Under the pieces are notes generated by a model. That model made no database searches. It was not told where the DNA came from and saw nothing but the letters and a program-made list of their open reading frames with translations. Below, in pieces: positions 24,659 through 34,419 of a stretch of 64,000 nt of DNA. Positions within the stretch are counted from its first letter, which is position 1. Every line of letters starts with the position of its first letter. A program made the translations under genes and the position numbers. The DNA is taken from positions 744,001 through 808,000 of the forward strand of contig NZ_CP018092.1 of assembly GCF_002754935.1 (NCBI RefSeq). The letters run 5' to 3'. The stretch is from Thermostichus lividus PCC 6715. GTDB taxonomy: Bacteria > Cyanobacteriota > Cyanobacteriia > Thermosynechococcales > Thermosynechococcaceae.

Positions 24659-26950
24659 GTGAGTCAGCTATTACATCGTCTTAGTTTGGGGGTGGCCACA
24701 ACGGCCATCATTGCCGCAAGTCAAACGCCAACCTTGGCAACCAGTACCGAAATTACTGGGATTCGTCTTGTGACGGCACCTAACGGCATTCAACTCCTGT
24801 TCAACATTCAAGGCAACGTGCGGCCAGCGGTCTTTACCATTAATCGCGGCAACACATCCTTAGCAGATATTCCCAACAGTCAACTGCGGCTCCCTCAGGG
24901 AGGGGCATTTCGTCAAGATAATCCTGCGCCGGGCATTTCTTCGGTGGAAGTGGTGCAACTCGATGCCCAAACCATTCGGGTGTTAGTCAATGGCATTAGT
25001 GCTGCCCCCATTGCCGAAGTGATCCGGGAGGGACGCGATGGCCTGCAAATGAATTTTATTACTGCCCAAGGCCCTGCTGGCCCGCAAGTTCCCCCCACAG
25101 GACAGCCGATGGCAACGCCTCCCAGTGCTGGGGCAGTGCCACCCTTTTTACCCCGAGCAGTGGCTCCCCCCGTTGGCGATATGCTCATTAGCCCTATCAA
25201 CGCTGATCCTGACGTTGTGTCGTTGGCAACCAATGAGCGCATTCCCCGCCTACTGCTGCGGGAAGCCCCCGTTCGGGAGGTGTTATCACTCCTTGCTCGG
25301 GCTGCAGGGATGAACGTCGTCTTTCCGGAGGGCAATGGGGATGCTGGCGGAACCACCATTTCCCTCGACATTGAAAATGAGTCTGTACAGGATGTGTTTA
25401 ACTATGTCCTGCGGGTGGCGAACCTGAAGGCAAATCGCCAAGGGCGAACCATCTTTGTTGGTCAGTTTTTACCCCCTGATGCCCAGAACCGCATTGTCCG
25501 AACCATCCGCCTGAATCAAATGCGGGTCTTTGGTCTGGCGGGCAACACCCGGCAACAGATTTCTATCGCCCAGACCGGTGGCTCGGTAGCTGGGGTTGGT
25601 ACTGGTGGCAGTGGCGGAAGTGCTGGTGCAACGGCAGAAACCTCGGTTGTGCGGCAGTCCACCATGGGCGAGATTGATATTCAACTCGGTGCCGTGCAAC
25701 TGTTGGAGATGTATGGCGCTAACCTGCGGGATGTAGCGATCGCCCCGAACGCACCCGCCTGTGACGAAACCGTTAACTTTAACGTTGCCGGTGCGAACCT
25801 TGAGAAAGTGTGTCGCGGTACTCTCCTGCGCGGCCTAGAAGTCATGGGCGACCCGCGCACCAATACAATTACCCTCGTGGGGACTCCGCGAAAAGTAGAA
25901 ATTGCGACCCAGCTCATTCAGCAGCTCGATGTGCGCAAACGCCAAGTCATGGTGAACGTGAAGTTCATTGATGTGAACCTTCTGCGCGGGCGCACCGCCA
26001 ACGCTGACTTAGTCACTAACTTTGGCTCCTCCCTCTTTGGGGCAATTTTTGATGCCACCGGTCTAACCGTGCAGCGGGGCACCTTACCTAGTGGGGTTCC
26101 CGGCGGACAAGTGATCCAACCCCCCGTCGCCTTCCCACCGGAGCGATTTTTACTGGGGCCAGAGCGAACCGTTACGCTCGATGGCGCTGGCAACATCGTC
26201 AATGATCAGACTGCCCCGCCGCAACAATTTGTATTGCCGGGAGTGGGTGTGCCGGGGTTTTCAGTACCTGGTTTAGGGGTGGGGCAAGCCCTGAGTAACT
26301 TTTTTGCCCAGCTTCAGTTATCTATCCAAACCGGTAATGCCACGATTCTGACGAATCCTACCCTTGTCATCCAAGAAGGAAGTGCCGCGCAGGTGAACCT
26401 GACCCAAGAAATCTTCTCGGGGATTCAGTCCCAAGCGAGTACCACTGGAACCGGTAGTGGTGCAGCGGTTGCAGCAACCACCATTACCCCTATTATTCGT
26501 CCGGCCGGGGTTATCTTTAACGTCACGGTGGATCAGATTGATGACAATGGTTTTGTAACCCTGCAACTGTCCCCCGAGGTGAGTGCCCCCAGCGGTACCT
26601 ACTCCGTTGTCTTTCCGGGCGTTGCCAACCCTTCTACCGGCACCCTCTTGTCGCAGCGGCGGATGGAGTCGGGACGGATTCGCCTGCGGGATGGGCAAAC
26701 CTTGCTTTTGGCTGGGATTATCCAAGATCAAGACCGGTCACTGGTAACTAAAATTCCGATCTTGGGCGATATTCCCCTCCTGGGGCGGCTCTTCCGGCGC
26801 GAAAGCAATCAGCGCCAGCGAAACGAGCTAGTGGTGATGGTCACGCCGAAAATTGTGGATGACTCCCAAAATGCCGGTTATGGCTATCAGTACTCCCCTA
26901 GCCCTAACAGTATGCCCCCCAATATTCAAAACCGCATAATGCAGCCATAG
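24659..26950 (+). CDS. pilQ: Type IV pilus secretin PilQ
   Basis: 763-residue outer-membrane secretin forming the gated pore for the pilus. An N-terminal signal sequence (LSLGVATTAIIAAS) is followed by an AMIN domain (about 30-145), a Pro-rich linker, an STN/N0 domain (LLLREAPVREVLSLLARAAG), N1-type repeats (DVRKRQVMVNVKFIDVN) and the C-terminal secretin domain (LRDGQTLLLAGIIQDQD; VTKIPILGDIPLLGRLF). GTG 24659 follows GAGGAG. A strong terminator follows the gene. Confidence 0.95.
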   Translation: MSQLLHRLSLGVATTAIIAASQTPTLATSTEITGIRLVTAPNGIQLLFNIQGNVRPAVFTINRGNTSLADIPNSQLRLPQGGAFRQDNPAPGISSVEVVQLDAQTIRVLVNGISAAPIAEVIREGRDGLQMNFITAQGPAGPQVPPTGQPMATPPSAGAVPPFLPRAVAPPVGDMLISPINADPDVVSLATNERIPRLLLREAPVREVLSLLARAAGMNVVFPEGNGDAGGTTISLDIENESVQDVFNYVLRVANLKANRQGRTIFVGQFLPPDAQNRIVRTIRLNQMRVFGLAGNTRQQISIAQTGGSVAGVGTGGSGGSAGATAETSVVRQSTMGEIDIQLGAVQLLEMYGANLRDVAIAPNAPACDETVNFNVAGANLEKVCRGTLLRGLEVMGDPRTNTITLVGTPRKVEIATQLIQQLDVRKRQVMVNVKFIDVNLLRGRTANADLVTNFGSSLFGAIFDATGLTVQRGTLPSGVPGGQVIQPPVAFPPERFLLGPERTVTLDGAGNIVNDQTAPPQQFVLPGVGVPGFSVPGLGVGQALSNFFAQLQLSIQTGNATILTNPTLVIQEGSAAQVNLTQEIFSGIQSQASTTGTGSGAAVAATTITPIIRPAGVIFNVTVDQIDDNGFVTLQLSPEVSAPSGTYSVVFPGVANPSTGTLLSQRRMESGRIRLRDGQTLLLAGIIQDQDRSLVTKIPILGDIPLLGRLFRRESNQRQRNELVVMVTPKIVDDSQNAGYGYQYSPSPNSMPPNIQNRIMQP

Positions 26951-26976
26951 TAGATGGCTAGCCTTGCTTTTGTAGT

Positions 26977-27007
26977 GCCTCACCTTTGAACGAAGGTGGG
27001 GCTTTTT
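26977..27007 (+). terminator. Rho-independent terminator of pilMNOQ
   Basis: 10-bp stem (26977-26986 with 26993-27002, one G-T pair), 6-nt loop TGAACG, then TTTTT. Confidence 0.88.
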
Positions 27008-27055
27008 AGTCTTTTTAGTGAAGTGTTCAGTGTGCTACAGGCATTCGGAAATATT

Positions 27056-27085
27056 TGGTTAAAATAGAGTTAAGGCGAGGTTAAG
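27056..27085 (-). promoter_or_regulatory. Second Pho-box-like array, in front of a small unknown gene
   Basis: Plus strand shows TGGTTAAA (27056-27063), GAGTTAAG (27067-27074), AGGTTAAG (27078-27085), each exactly 11 bp apart. The first and last octamers are identical to those flanking the pstS box. Read on the minus strand they are CTTAACCT, CTTAACTC, TTTAACCA. Relative to the gene at 27112 the orientation is opposite to that at pstS, and the array ends 26 bp before its start codon and overlaps a possible -10 (TAAAAT, 27060-27065). If bound, it might repress rather than activate. Confidence 0.6.
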
Positions 27086-27111
27086 CAATAAGAGCACCAG
27101 GATAAGACATC

Positions 27112-27345
27112 ATGAATAGATACGATTTTTTACATTGCCAACGTCCCTATCACGGCGACTTTACGCCTGCCAATTTTGTGTTTAATGCCAATTTACAGGA
27201 ATTTGCCACCAAAGTTAGCTATATTGCCTGCCTAGAAACCAGTGGCAAGATCTCGCCCCAAGACGCCTTCGACCAGATAAGCGTGCTCTGGAAGCAACTC
27301 AAGGCCAGCAAAAAGGGGTTGTCTCTAGAAGATCTCCCTGACTAA
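27112..27345 (+). CDS. Small conserved cyanobacterial protein, unknown function
   Basis: 77 residues, soluble, no Cys pair motif or membrane segment. The core FVFNANLQEFATKVSYIACL, followed by ISPQDAFDQISVLWKQLKAS, resembles a small cyanobacteria-wide family (from memory now called DUF7219). Function unknown. ATG 27112 has AGGA upstream. The Pho-box-like array immediately upstream is the only hint to its regulation. It is convergent with aroB. Confidence 0.75.
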   Translation: MNRYDFLHCQRPYHGDFTPANFVFNANLQEFATKVSYIACLETSGKISPQDAFDQISVLWKQLKASKKGLSLEDLPD

Positions 27346-27363
27346 GGCACTGTCGGTGATAGA

Positions 27364-28470
27364 TCAGCGTTGCAGCGTTTTGAGGGTGGCCAGAATTAAC
27401 TCACTGGGCACCTGTTCAACAATCTCAGCATGGCCAATGGCGGTAGGCAGGATGAAGCGTACTTTTTGTGAGTGTACCTTTTTGTCGTGCTGCAGCAGGG
27501 CAACTAATCCATGCACATCAAACTGGCTCGGGATAGTAGTAGGTAGGTTTGCTTTGTGGATTAATTGCCGCTGGGCGGCTGCCTCGGTCTCAGACCAGTA
27601 GCCAAGGGCGATCGCCAACTCCCCGGCTGCCACCATCCCCACAGCCACCGCTTCCCCATGATTAAACACCCGGTATTGCCCCATGCTTTCAAGGGCATGG
27701 CCAATGGTATGGCCATAGTTCAAAATAGCCCGCAGTCCTGCTTCCCGTTCATCTTTGCTAACGACATCAACCTTGGCCTGACAGGAGTGCTGGAGAATAG
27801 ACGCTAGTTGATCCACCGAAAGAGCACTGATGCGATCTAAGCGGGGGAGGGATTGCAATAGCTCAAATAGTTGGGGATCCCAAATGACACCATACTTAAT
27901 CACCTCAGCCATACCGGCACGAAACTCCCGTGGTGGCAGCGTGGCCAGCACCTCTGGATCGACCACGACTAAGCGTGGCTGATGAAACGCCCCAATCAGA
28001 TTTTTCCCTTGGGGGTGGTTAACCCCAGTTTTACCCCCGATGGCGGCATCGACCATGGCTAACAGGCTGGTGGGGATTTGAACCACCGCAATTCCCCGTA
28101 GCCACGTTGCCGCAGCAAAACCAGTCATATCGCCAATGACGCCGCCACCCAAGGCAAAAAGCGTAGATCCCCGCTCTAGACGCTGAGCTAAGGCTGCATC
28201 ATAGATTTTCTGAAGGGTTTTTAAGGTTTTATACCGCTCGCCTGCGGGCAACACGCAGGGAGTTACCTGCCAGCCGTGCTCCTCTAGTACCGCTTGAATC
28301 GCACAACCGTAGTGCCGCCAAATTTGCGGGTTCGAGACAATCAGCGCTGGTGCATTTGGCCTGAGTGGGGTGTGTTCCGCCAAAAGCTGGGGTAAGGCTA
28401 GGCGGCTGCCGGCACGAATCGCAATGCAGTAGGACTGATGAGGGAGAGGAACGGGAATTAGGGTCGTCAT
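27364..28470 (-). CDS. aroB: 3-dehydroquinate synthase
   Basis: 368-residue NAD- and metal-dependent enzyme forming 3-dehydroquinate in the shikimate pathway. [21 protein letters not shown] and [21 protein letters not shown] are the nucleotide- and substrate-binding signatures. [12 protein letters not shown] and [11 protein letters not shown] supply metal and catalytic residues. ATG 28470 is preferred over an in-frame start 15 codons upstream. It lies 41 bp after the small gene ending at 28512, so the two may be co-transcribed. Confidence 0.96.
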   Translation of the reverse strand: MTTLIPVPLPHQSYCIAIRAGSRLALPQLLAEHTPLRPNAPALIVSNPQIWRHYGCAIQAVLEEHGWQVTPCVLPAGERYKTLKTLQKIYDAALAQRLERGSTLFALGGGVIGDMTGFAAATWLRGIAVVQIPTSLLAMVDAAIGGKTGVNHPQGKNLIGAFHQPRLVVVDPEVLATLPPREFRAGMAEVIKYGVIWDPQLFELLQSLPRLDRISALSVDQLASILQHSCQAKVDVVSKDEREAGLRAILNYGHTIGHALESMGQYRVFNHGEAVAVGMVAAGELAIALGYWSETEAAAQRQLIHKANLPTTIPSQFDVHGLVALLQHDKKVHSQKVRFILPTAIGHAEIVEQVPSELILATLKTLQR

Positions 28471-28511
28471 TGCACAATTGCCGGGGTGGGTGCATTGGCT
28501 CAACGGGCAAA

Positions 28512-28796
28512 TCAAGAGTTGAGTGAGGTCGGCTCCCCACCTCCCCAGTTGTTAAGGCTAGGGGGAATGTCCTGAAGCTGCCAGCAGCGCTCTAACCAAT
28601 TTACCAAGGTAGCACGATCAGCCGTCAGTTGCCGTACCACTGACCAAATATACAGGGCGGTGGTGGGTGAGTGCACCTCTACTTCAAGGGGTTGATGGGG
28701 CGCATAGCGGCAGGAAATGCCCAACAGGGTCAGTCGCTGGTAGATGCTCCAGCGTAGTTGCCAGTTAACTGCAATAACTATGGGGTTTATAGACAT
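28512..28796 (-). CDS. Small cyanobacterial protein (Asr1405/Asl0597-like)
   Basis: 94 residues starting [20 protein letters not shown], then [20 protein letters not shown] and a Trp-rich C-terminal half ([20 protein letters not shown]). From memory this resembles the small cyanobacterial group called Asr1405/Asl0597; function unknown. ATG 28796. It is divergent from dpsA across 81 bp and precedes aroB. Confidence 0.65.
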   Translation of the reverse strand: MSINPIVIAVNWQLRWSIYQRLTLLGISCRYAPHQPLEVEVHSPTTALYIWSVVRQLTADRATLVNWLERCWQLQDIPPSLNNWGGGEPTSLNS

Positions 28797-28814
28797 TCAA
28801 TAAGTACTCCATTG

Positions 28815-28843
28815 TTGAAAACAGCCCTAGGCTCACTTAGTAT
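28815..28843 (+). promoter_or_regulatory. Sigma70-type promoter of dpsA
   Basis: TTGAAA (28815-28820), 17-bp spacer, TAGTAT (28838-28843), 34 bp before the dpsA start codon. The leader also contains AGGCTC and GAGCCT, which could pair around the ribosome-binding region. Confidence 0.6.
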
Positions 28844-28877
28844 GGAGGTAAGTCCTGCCGTTTAGGAGCCTATCCCC

Positions 28878-29408
28878 ATGACTACGACGACACTGCCTCG
28901 CCAAGGGTTTGGCGACATGGTTGACACTGTTGTCCTGCTGGATCGCAGCACGACGACTCCCGTTTGCGAAGGCATGAATCGACTCTTGGCCAGTTTTCAA
29001 GCCTTGTACTTGCAGTATCAAAAACATCATTTTGTGGTGGAGGGTGCGGAGTTTTACCAACTACACGAGTTTTTCCAACATTGCTACGAGCAGGTGCAGG
29101 GGCACGTTCATGATTTGGGGGAACGCCTGAATGGCTTAGGAGGTGTTCCCGTGGCAGGCTTTGAGCAGTTGGCTGCCCTGTGTTGCTTCAGCCCTGAGCC
29201 GGAAGGGGCATTTAGCTGCCGACACATGCTGAGCCACGATCTGGCGGCGGAACAGGCGGTAATACAAATTTTGCGGCAACAGGCAACGCAGGCGGAGTCC
29301 TTGGGCGATCGCGCCACTGCTTACCTCTACGATCAAATCCTGCTCAAAACCGAAGAGCGTGCCTACCATATCGCCCACTTCCTTGCCAACGACAGTCTAA
29401 AGGGATAA
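28878..29408 (+). CDS. dpsA: Dps-family ferritin-like protein (DpsA type)
   Basis: 176-residue iron-storage, DNA-protecting miniferritin that oxidises Fe(II) and stores it in a dodecameric shell. The family helix motif is present with His51 (HHFVVEG), His63 (QLHEFF), and HVHDLGERL carrying His78 and Glu82. In canonical Dps the position of His78 is an Asp ligand. The His variant is what I recall for DpsA of Thermosynechococcus elongatus, where it alters the ferroxidase centre. GGAG lies upstream of ATG 28878. Monocistronic: promoter before, strong terminator after. Confidence 0.92.
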   Translation: MTTTTLPRQGFGDMVDTVVLLDRSTTTPVCEGMNRLLASFQALYLQYQKHHFVVEGAEFYQLHEFFQHCYEQVQGHVHDLGERLNGLGGVPVAGFEQLAALCCFSPEPEGAFSCRHMLSHDLAAEQAVIQILRQQATQAESLGDRATAYLYDQILLKTEERAYHIAHFLANDSLKG

Positions 29409-29513
29409 TCGGATAAAGCAAGGAGTGGCCTCCCCTAGCTTTGTATGCTGCCATTTTTTCCTTAGTTTGTTGACCCTTACCCATAACCGCTTCAAGAAAC
29501 GCACGAACCTTTG

Positions 29514-29537
29514 CCCCCTAGTGGGGGGATTTTTTTT
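29514..29537 (+). terminator. Rho-independent terminator of dpsA
   Basis: CCCCC/GGGGG stem with TAGT loop (29514-29518, 29523-29527), then GA and eight T residues. Confidence 0.85.
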
Positions 29538-29627
29538 GAATTATTTTTTCATTTTTGAGCTTAGCCTAATTGAAAGATATTTGCAATATAGTGCCAAAAT
29601 GATCTTTAATTTTCCCCGGATATAGCG

Positions 29628-30047
29628 CTAAGCACCTGAGAGCCGCTGCTGCAGAATGGGACAAATCGTGTGCTCAGATGGCCGGGGAATGGTTGACCAA
29701 CCGTGCAGAAGCCCTTGCAGTTCCTGCTTGAGGTCTTGCATCTGTTGAATTTGCCGCTCCACCGCTGTTATCTGCTGCACGAGCTTTTCCTTGACGCGAT
29801 CGCAGGGCAATTCACCGCGATCGTAAATATCCAGTAGTTCTTTGATGTCTGCAAGGGTTAAGCCGAGGTGTTGGGCGCGCTTAATAAAGCTCAGGCGCAC
29901 AAAGACATCCTCACTGAAGAGCCGATAGCCCCCCTCTGTTCTGCCGCTGACTTTGAGTAAGCCTAACTCTGCGTAGTAGCGGATGGTTTTAATGGGGAGG
30001 CCACTGTGTTGGGCAACTGTACCGATGCGTTGTGCGGTTTCCTGCAT
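29628..30047 (-). CDS. MerR-family transcriptional regulator, probably metal-sensing
   Basis: 139 residues. The N-terminal winged helix has RIGTVAQHSGLPIKTIRYYAELGLL and GGYRLFSED, followed by a dimerisation coiled coil (about 80-115). Two Cys, in GELPCDRV and in HTICPIL, are placed as in metal-sensing MerR proteins (ZntR/CueR type), but no clear target gene adjoins it. AGGAGGGG precedes ATG 30047. It lies 26 bp after bioD and is probably co-transcribed with it. Confidence 0.88.
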   Translation of the reverse strand: MQETAQRIGTVAQHSGLPIKTIRYYAELGLLKVSGRTEGGYRLFSEDVFVRLSFIKRAQHLGLTLADIKELLDIYDRGELPCDRVKEKLVQQITAVERQIQQMQDLKQELQGLLHGWSTIPRPSEHTICPILQQRLSGA

Positions 30048-30073
30048 AAGCCCCTCCTATAGTGACCGGATAT

Positions 30074-30769
30074 TTAACCCCAGAGGTTGTCCAGCGGCCA
30101 GTCCGCCACGATCGCCACCAAATCTGCAGGGGAGTGAGTGCCATAGGGCAAAACCCCCAGTACCGGTACTTGAGTCAACTGGGTAAGGAAGTGTGGTGGT
30201 GTCCACTGTTGGATCTCGCTATCAGTGCACGGGGTGACACAGTTCAAGATCAGGCCGCGCAGTTCCAGCTTGTACTGGCGGGCAAGGGCAACATTGGCCA
30301 CAATCTGGGCGATCGCCCCCAAGCGCACCGTTGCCACTAACACAATGGGTAAGCGCCATGCTGCCGCCAAATCCGCCACCGTCCACTCCCACGTAATGGG
30401 TGACCCCAAACCACCAATCCCTTCAACGAGTAGGCGATCGCAGCGTTGCTGAAGTTTCTCATAGGTCTGCCACACTGGGACTAAGTCGATTTGCCGCTCT
30501 TCCAGCAGTGCAGCCATGGGTGGCGCAAGGGGGGCAGCAAAACTCACGGGGCACACTTCTTCAGGGGTTTGGTTCAGGGGCAAGGTGTCACAATAGTGTT
30601 GGCGATCGCCCGGCTCAACGGCGGTTCCGCTTTGCATCGGCTTAAAAATTCCCCACTGCTGCTGGGGGGCATACTGCTGCCCGTAGCTCCACAGCGCCGT
30701 CGTAATAACGGTTTTACCGACACCAGTGTCAACGCCGGTAATGAGTAGTGACTTGCAATGGTGCTCGAT
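30074..30769 (-). CDS. bioD: Dethiobiotin synthase, apparent ATC start codon
   Basis: 231 residues if counted from ATC 30769. It forms dethiobiotin from 7,8-diaminopelargonate, CO2 and ATP. The P-loop GVDTGVGKT lies at residues 11-19, and EGIGGLGSPI and the LRGLILNCV nucleotide region follow. The stop codon bounding the frame is at 30781-30779. Between it and the Met at 30637, which is beyond the P-loop, there is no ATG, GTG or TTG in frame. An ideal ribosome-binding site, AGGAGG (30780-30775), lies five bases before the ATC. Either a rare non-AUG start is used or a base error has removed the start. Divergent from the metOD1 gene. Confidence 0.88.
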   Translation of the reverse strand: MEHHCKSLLITGVDTGVGKTVITTALWSYGQQYAPQQQWGIFKPMQSGTAVEPGDRQHYCDTLPLNQTPEEVCPVSFAAPLAPPMAALLEERQIDLVPVWQTYEKLQQRCDRLLVEGIGGLGSPITWEWTVADLAAAWRLPIVLVATVRLGAIAQIVANVALARQYKLELRGLILNCVTPCTDSEIQQWTPPHFLTQLTQVPVLGVLPYGTHSPADLVAIVADWPLDNLWG

Positions 30770-30920
30770 AACCCCCTCCTATCGACAGCAACAAGACAAA
30801 ATTTTGTGAATAAATGTAACGCTCTGCAACACAATAGCTGTCTATCTCTAGAATAGACCGGTATAAGATTTTATAAATTTTTCATAACCAAAAACACCAC
30901 AAAACACGTTATAGGCGCTT

Positions 30921-31487
30921 ATGGCTAGTGCGTATATTGCTTCTTCTGAGGCTAACTCTGATGTTAGCACCCTTGAGGTGCCCCTAAAGCTATCTAGTTT
31001 CCTGCAAAGTTTGCTGAGCTATCTGGCCGGTACCCTTGAGGAGGTTGTGGGAGTTGACGATGCCTCGGGGTTCATTGCCCTTGTGGGGCAGCAGATGGGC
31101 AATGAGATCAATCAAATTTACCAAGAGGCAATGGGCGATCGCCTCGTGCCGCCGGAAGTTGTCGCCAAAATTCTTGTTGATCTGAAAAACCGCATTGAAG
31201 GGCAGTTTTTTATTGTTGAGCAGGATGCCGATCGCATTGTTCTTGGGAATCACCGCTGTCCTTTGGGCAGCGGGGTTGTGGGGCATCCATCCCTATGCAT
31301 GATGACCTCCAATGTCTTTGGCGTGATTACCGCCCACCACCTAGGCTATGCCAAAGTGTGTATTGAAGGGGCGATCGCGAACGGTGATCAGGGCTGTCGC
31401 GTCGTGGTTTATACCCGCCCTTCAGCAGCTGCCCAAGCCGCGATGGGTCGAGAGTACTACAAACTAGAGCAGTCAAAAGACGATTGA
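30921..31487 (+). CDS. metOD1 (methanogen output domain 1) protein
   Basis: 188 residues, no membrane segment. The C-terminal part carries IVLGNHRCPLG (Cys113), SLCMMTSNVFG (Cys126), Cys147 and Cys159, a pattern I associate with the metOD1 domain found in archaeal and cyanobacterial signalling proteins. The N-terminal half is helical (SFLQSLLSYLAGTLEEVVG). The ligand and reaction are unknown; the conserved Cys and His suggest a metal, cofactor or redox sensor. It lies 33 bp upstream of a diguanylate cyclase gene on the same strand, suggesting a sensor-output pair. Confidence 0.72.
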   Translation: MASAYIASSEANSDVSTLEVPLKLSSFLQSLLSYLAGTLEEVVGVDDASGFIALVGQQMGNEINQIYQEAMGDRLVPPEVVAKILVDLKNRIEGQFFIVEQDADRIVLGNHRCPLGSGVVGHPSLCMMTSNVFGVITAHHLGYAKVCIEGAIANGDQGCRVVVYTRPSAAAQAAMGREYYKLEQSKDD

Positions 31488-31520
31488 CAGTTCGCCAAGT
31501 TGTTAACAGCAGGGGCAATG

Positions 31521-32594
31521 ATGGATAGCACGTCAGGCTTAGCGTTATGGATTGAGCTGCTGCCAGAGCCAATCCTTGTGCTCGATAGCGCAGGCAAGAT
31601 TCTAGCGATTAATAGCGCTGCCCGTGAGTTTTTTGGTCGTATTGAAGACAACCATCGGTGCAGTGGCGATCCGTTCCTCGGTCAATCCATTGCGGCCTGG
31701 GTGGCCACTCCCACAGAGCAATTGCAGAAGAACCTAAAACTTTGGCAGCAGGCCACCACAATGGTACCCGGTAGTTTAGTTCTGAAGCAAGCAGCAAATC
31801 AGGCGCAGAAAATTGAAGTCGAAGCCGTTGGCATTCACTTTCTAAAGCCCCCCGCCATTCTATTGCGGGTGCGCAAACAGCGGCAGTTCCTCCAAGCGTT
31901 TATTCAACAGCGGTATCAATTTGAAAAACTGCAACAACAGATGGCTCGACAAACAGCCCTGATCGTTGAACTAGAGCAACGACAGCACGCCCTAGAGGCC
32001 GAGAACCGCTACCTCCAGAGTATGTCCCATCGCGACAGCCTTACCCAATTAGCCAATCGGCGCGCCTTTGAAGCTGGGTTACGCCATGGATGGCACGAAG
32101 CCTACAGCCACTCTACGCCCCTAGCAGTTGCCATGCTCGATATCGATCACTTTAAGCTCTACAACGACACCTATGGGCATCTGGCGGGCGATCGCGCCTT
32201 GCAGCGGGTTGCCAAAGCCATCCAATCCCAAGTGCGCGAGGCAGATCTGGTGGCGCGCTATGGCGGCGAAGAATTTGTTCTCCTGTTGCGGCAAACCCAC
32301 CATGATGTCGCTATCTGCGTCCTGCAGCGCATTTTTAACTACATTCGCAGTCTCAACATTCCCCACGCGGCCTCCCCAGTGCAACCCTACCTCACCCTCA
32401 GCGCAGGAATTTGTATTGCCACCGCCAGCTCTATCGATTGCCCCATTGCTGAGCTGATCGCCAGTGCAGATGCGGCTCTGTACCATGCCAAACGCTCCGG
32501 GCGCGATCGCTACAGTATTCAAACCTACCCCACTGCCGTGAATGACCTCAACCAACCCCTCAGGTACCGCCAGCAAGCGGATCAGCACCCCTAG
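31521..32594 (+). CDS. PAS-domain diguanylate cyclase (GGEEF)
   Basis: 357 residues: an N-terminal PAS domain (about 8-118), a coiled coil (about 120-168) and a GGDEF domain. The active site is RYGGEEF (248-252), the metal site AMLDIDHFK, and an inhibitory I-site READ (239-242) lies five residues before it. It should make cyclic di-GMP with product feedback. No membrane segment, so cytoplasmic. ATG 31521 is five bases from AGGGG; ATG 31518 is directly before it. Likely co-expressed with the metOD1 gene. Confidence 0.9.
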   Translation: MDSTSGLALWIELLPEPILVLDSAGKILAINSAAREFFGRIEDNHRCSGDPFLGQSIAAWVATPTEQLQKNLKLWQQATTMVPGSLVLKQAANQAQKIEVEAVGIHFLKPPAILLRVRKQRQFLQAFIQQRYQFEKLQQQMARQTALIVELEQRQHALEAENRYLQSMSHRDSLTQLANRRAFEAGLRHGWHEAYSHSTPLAVAMLDIDHFKLYNDTYGHLAGDRALQRVAKAIQSQVREADLVARYGGEEFVLLLRQTHHDVAICVLQRIFNYIRSLNIPHAASPVQPYLTLSAGICIATASSIDCPIAELIASADAALYHAKRSGRDRYSIQTYPTAVNDLNQPLRYRQQADQHP

Positions 32595-32611
32595 CCGTTG
32601 CCTGAGGTCGG

Positions 32612-32617
32612 TATAAT
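32612..32617 (+). promoter_or_regulatory. Candidate -10 element upstream of petH
   Basis: TATAAT 135 bp before the petH start codon. No good -35 is present at the usual distance, so activator-dependent use is possible. The 157-bp gap contains no other gene. Confidence 0.4.
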
Positions 32618-32748
32618 ATGTGTGGCCAAAAATCTGCGGTAGCAGTAAAAAGGGTCATTCCTGTCGCCGAAACGTAATTGAGTATCGCGGTTGGGACGTT
32701 CTGTTGCAGAATGTAAAGCTGAGTTAATGATTTTTGGAGATGGTGTAA

Positions 32749-33924
<1,176 letters not shown>

Positions 33925-34134
33925 ACGTTCTGCCGCCTTGAGCCACCTAGGGGTTGGGGTAGAAGTATCTGCCTCAGCCCTGTGCACAGGCTCGCGCAAA
34001 TTTGTCAGGATAGGAGTTAGAAGGGTTGAGAGATTCTGCATCTGTGGTGCCCCAATACAAAAATTGCTACTTCATCTGCACTGCGATCGCAATCTCTTTA
34101 GTATGCTGATGTTGACTCAACCGCACAACAACCT

Positions 34135-34419
34135 ATGATTTATCCGCGTTTTCTGCGTACCGCCTATCGCAAAGAACCCATTTCTGCCTTTCTGGTGGTG
34201 ATGGGGAGTGTCGATTTGGCCATTGGAGGGGCGGGGGGATATGGCGGGTTGCTGGTTGTGGGGGTTGGACTCATGGGCAGTGCACTTGTGTACCGTTGGT
34301 TGCAATCTCCACGGCAGCGTTCCTTACCGGAGAAAGTGGCACAGTATGCCCTGCCGCCCCAGTCATCGCAACCCCTGCCAATGCTGACGATGACTAAGAA
34401 ACCGCCGCCACACCGCTAG
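34135..34419 (+). CDS. Small membrane protein, unknown function
   Basis: 94 residues: a short basic N-terminus (YPRFLRTAYRKEP), two hydrophobic stretches (about 17-32 and 36-52, Gly-rich), and a Pro/Gln-rich C-terminal tail. It looks like other small cyanobacterial two-helix proteins; no function known. The stop overlaps the end of the convergent isochorismate synthase gene by 4 nt. Confidence 0.65.
   Translation: MIYPRFLRTAYRKEPISAFLVVMGSVDLAIGGAGGYGGLLVVGVGLMGSALVYRWLQSPRQRSLPEKVAQYALPPQSSQPLPMLTMTKKPPPHR

Noticed and set aside
24579-24662. 27-codon frame between pilO and pilQ whose stop overlaps the pilQ start (GTGA)
   Set aside because: The overlap is suggestive of coupling, but the ribosome-binding site would overlap the start codon and the short peptide has no recognisable feature.
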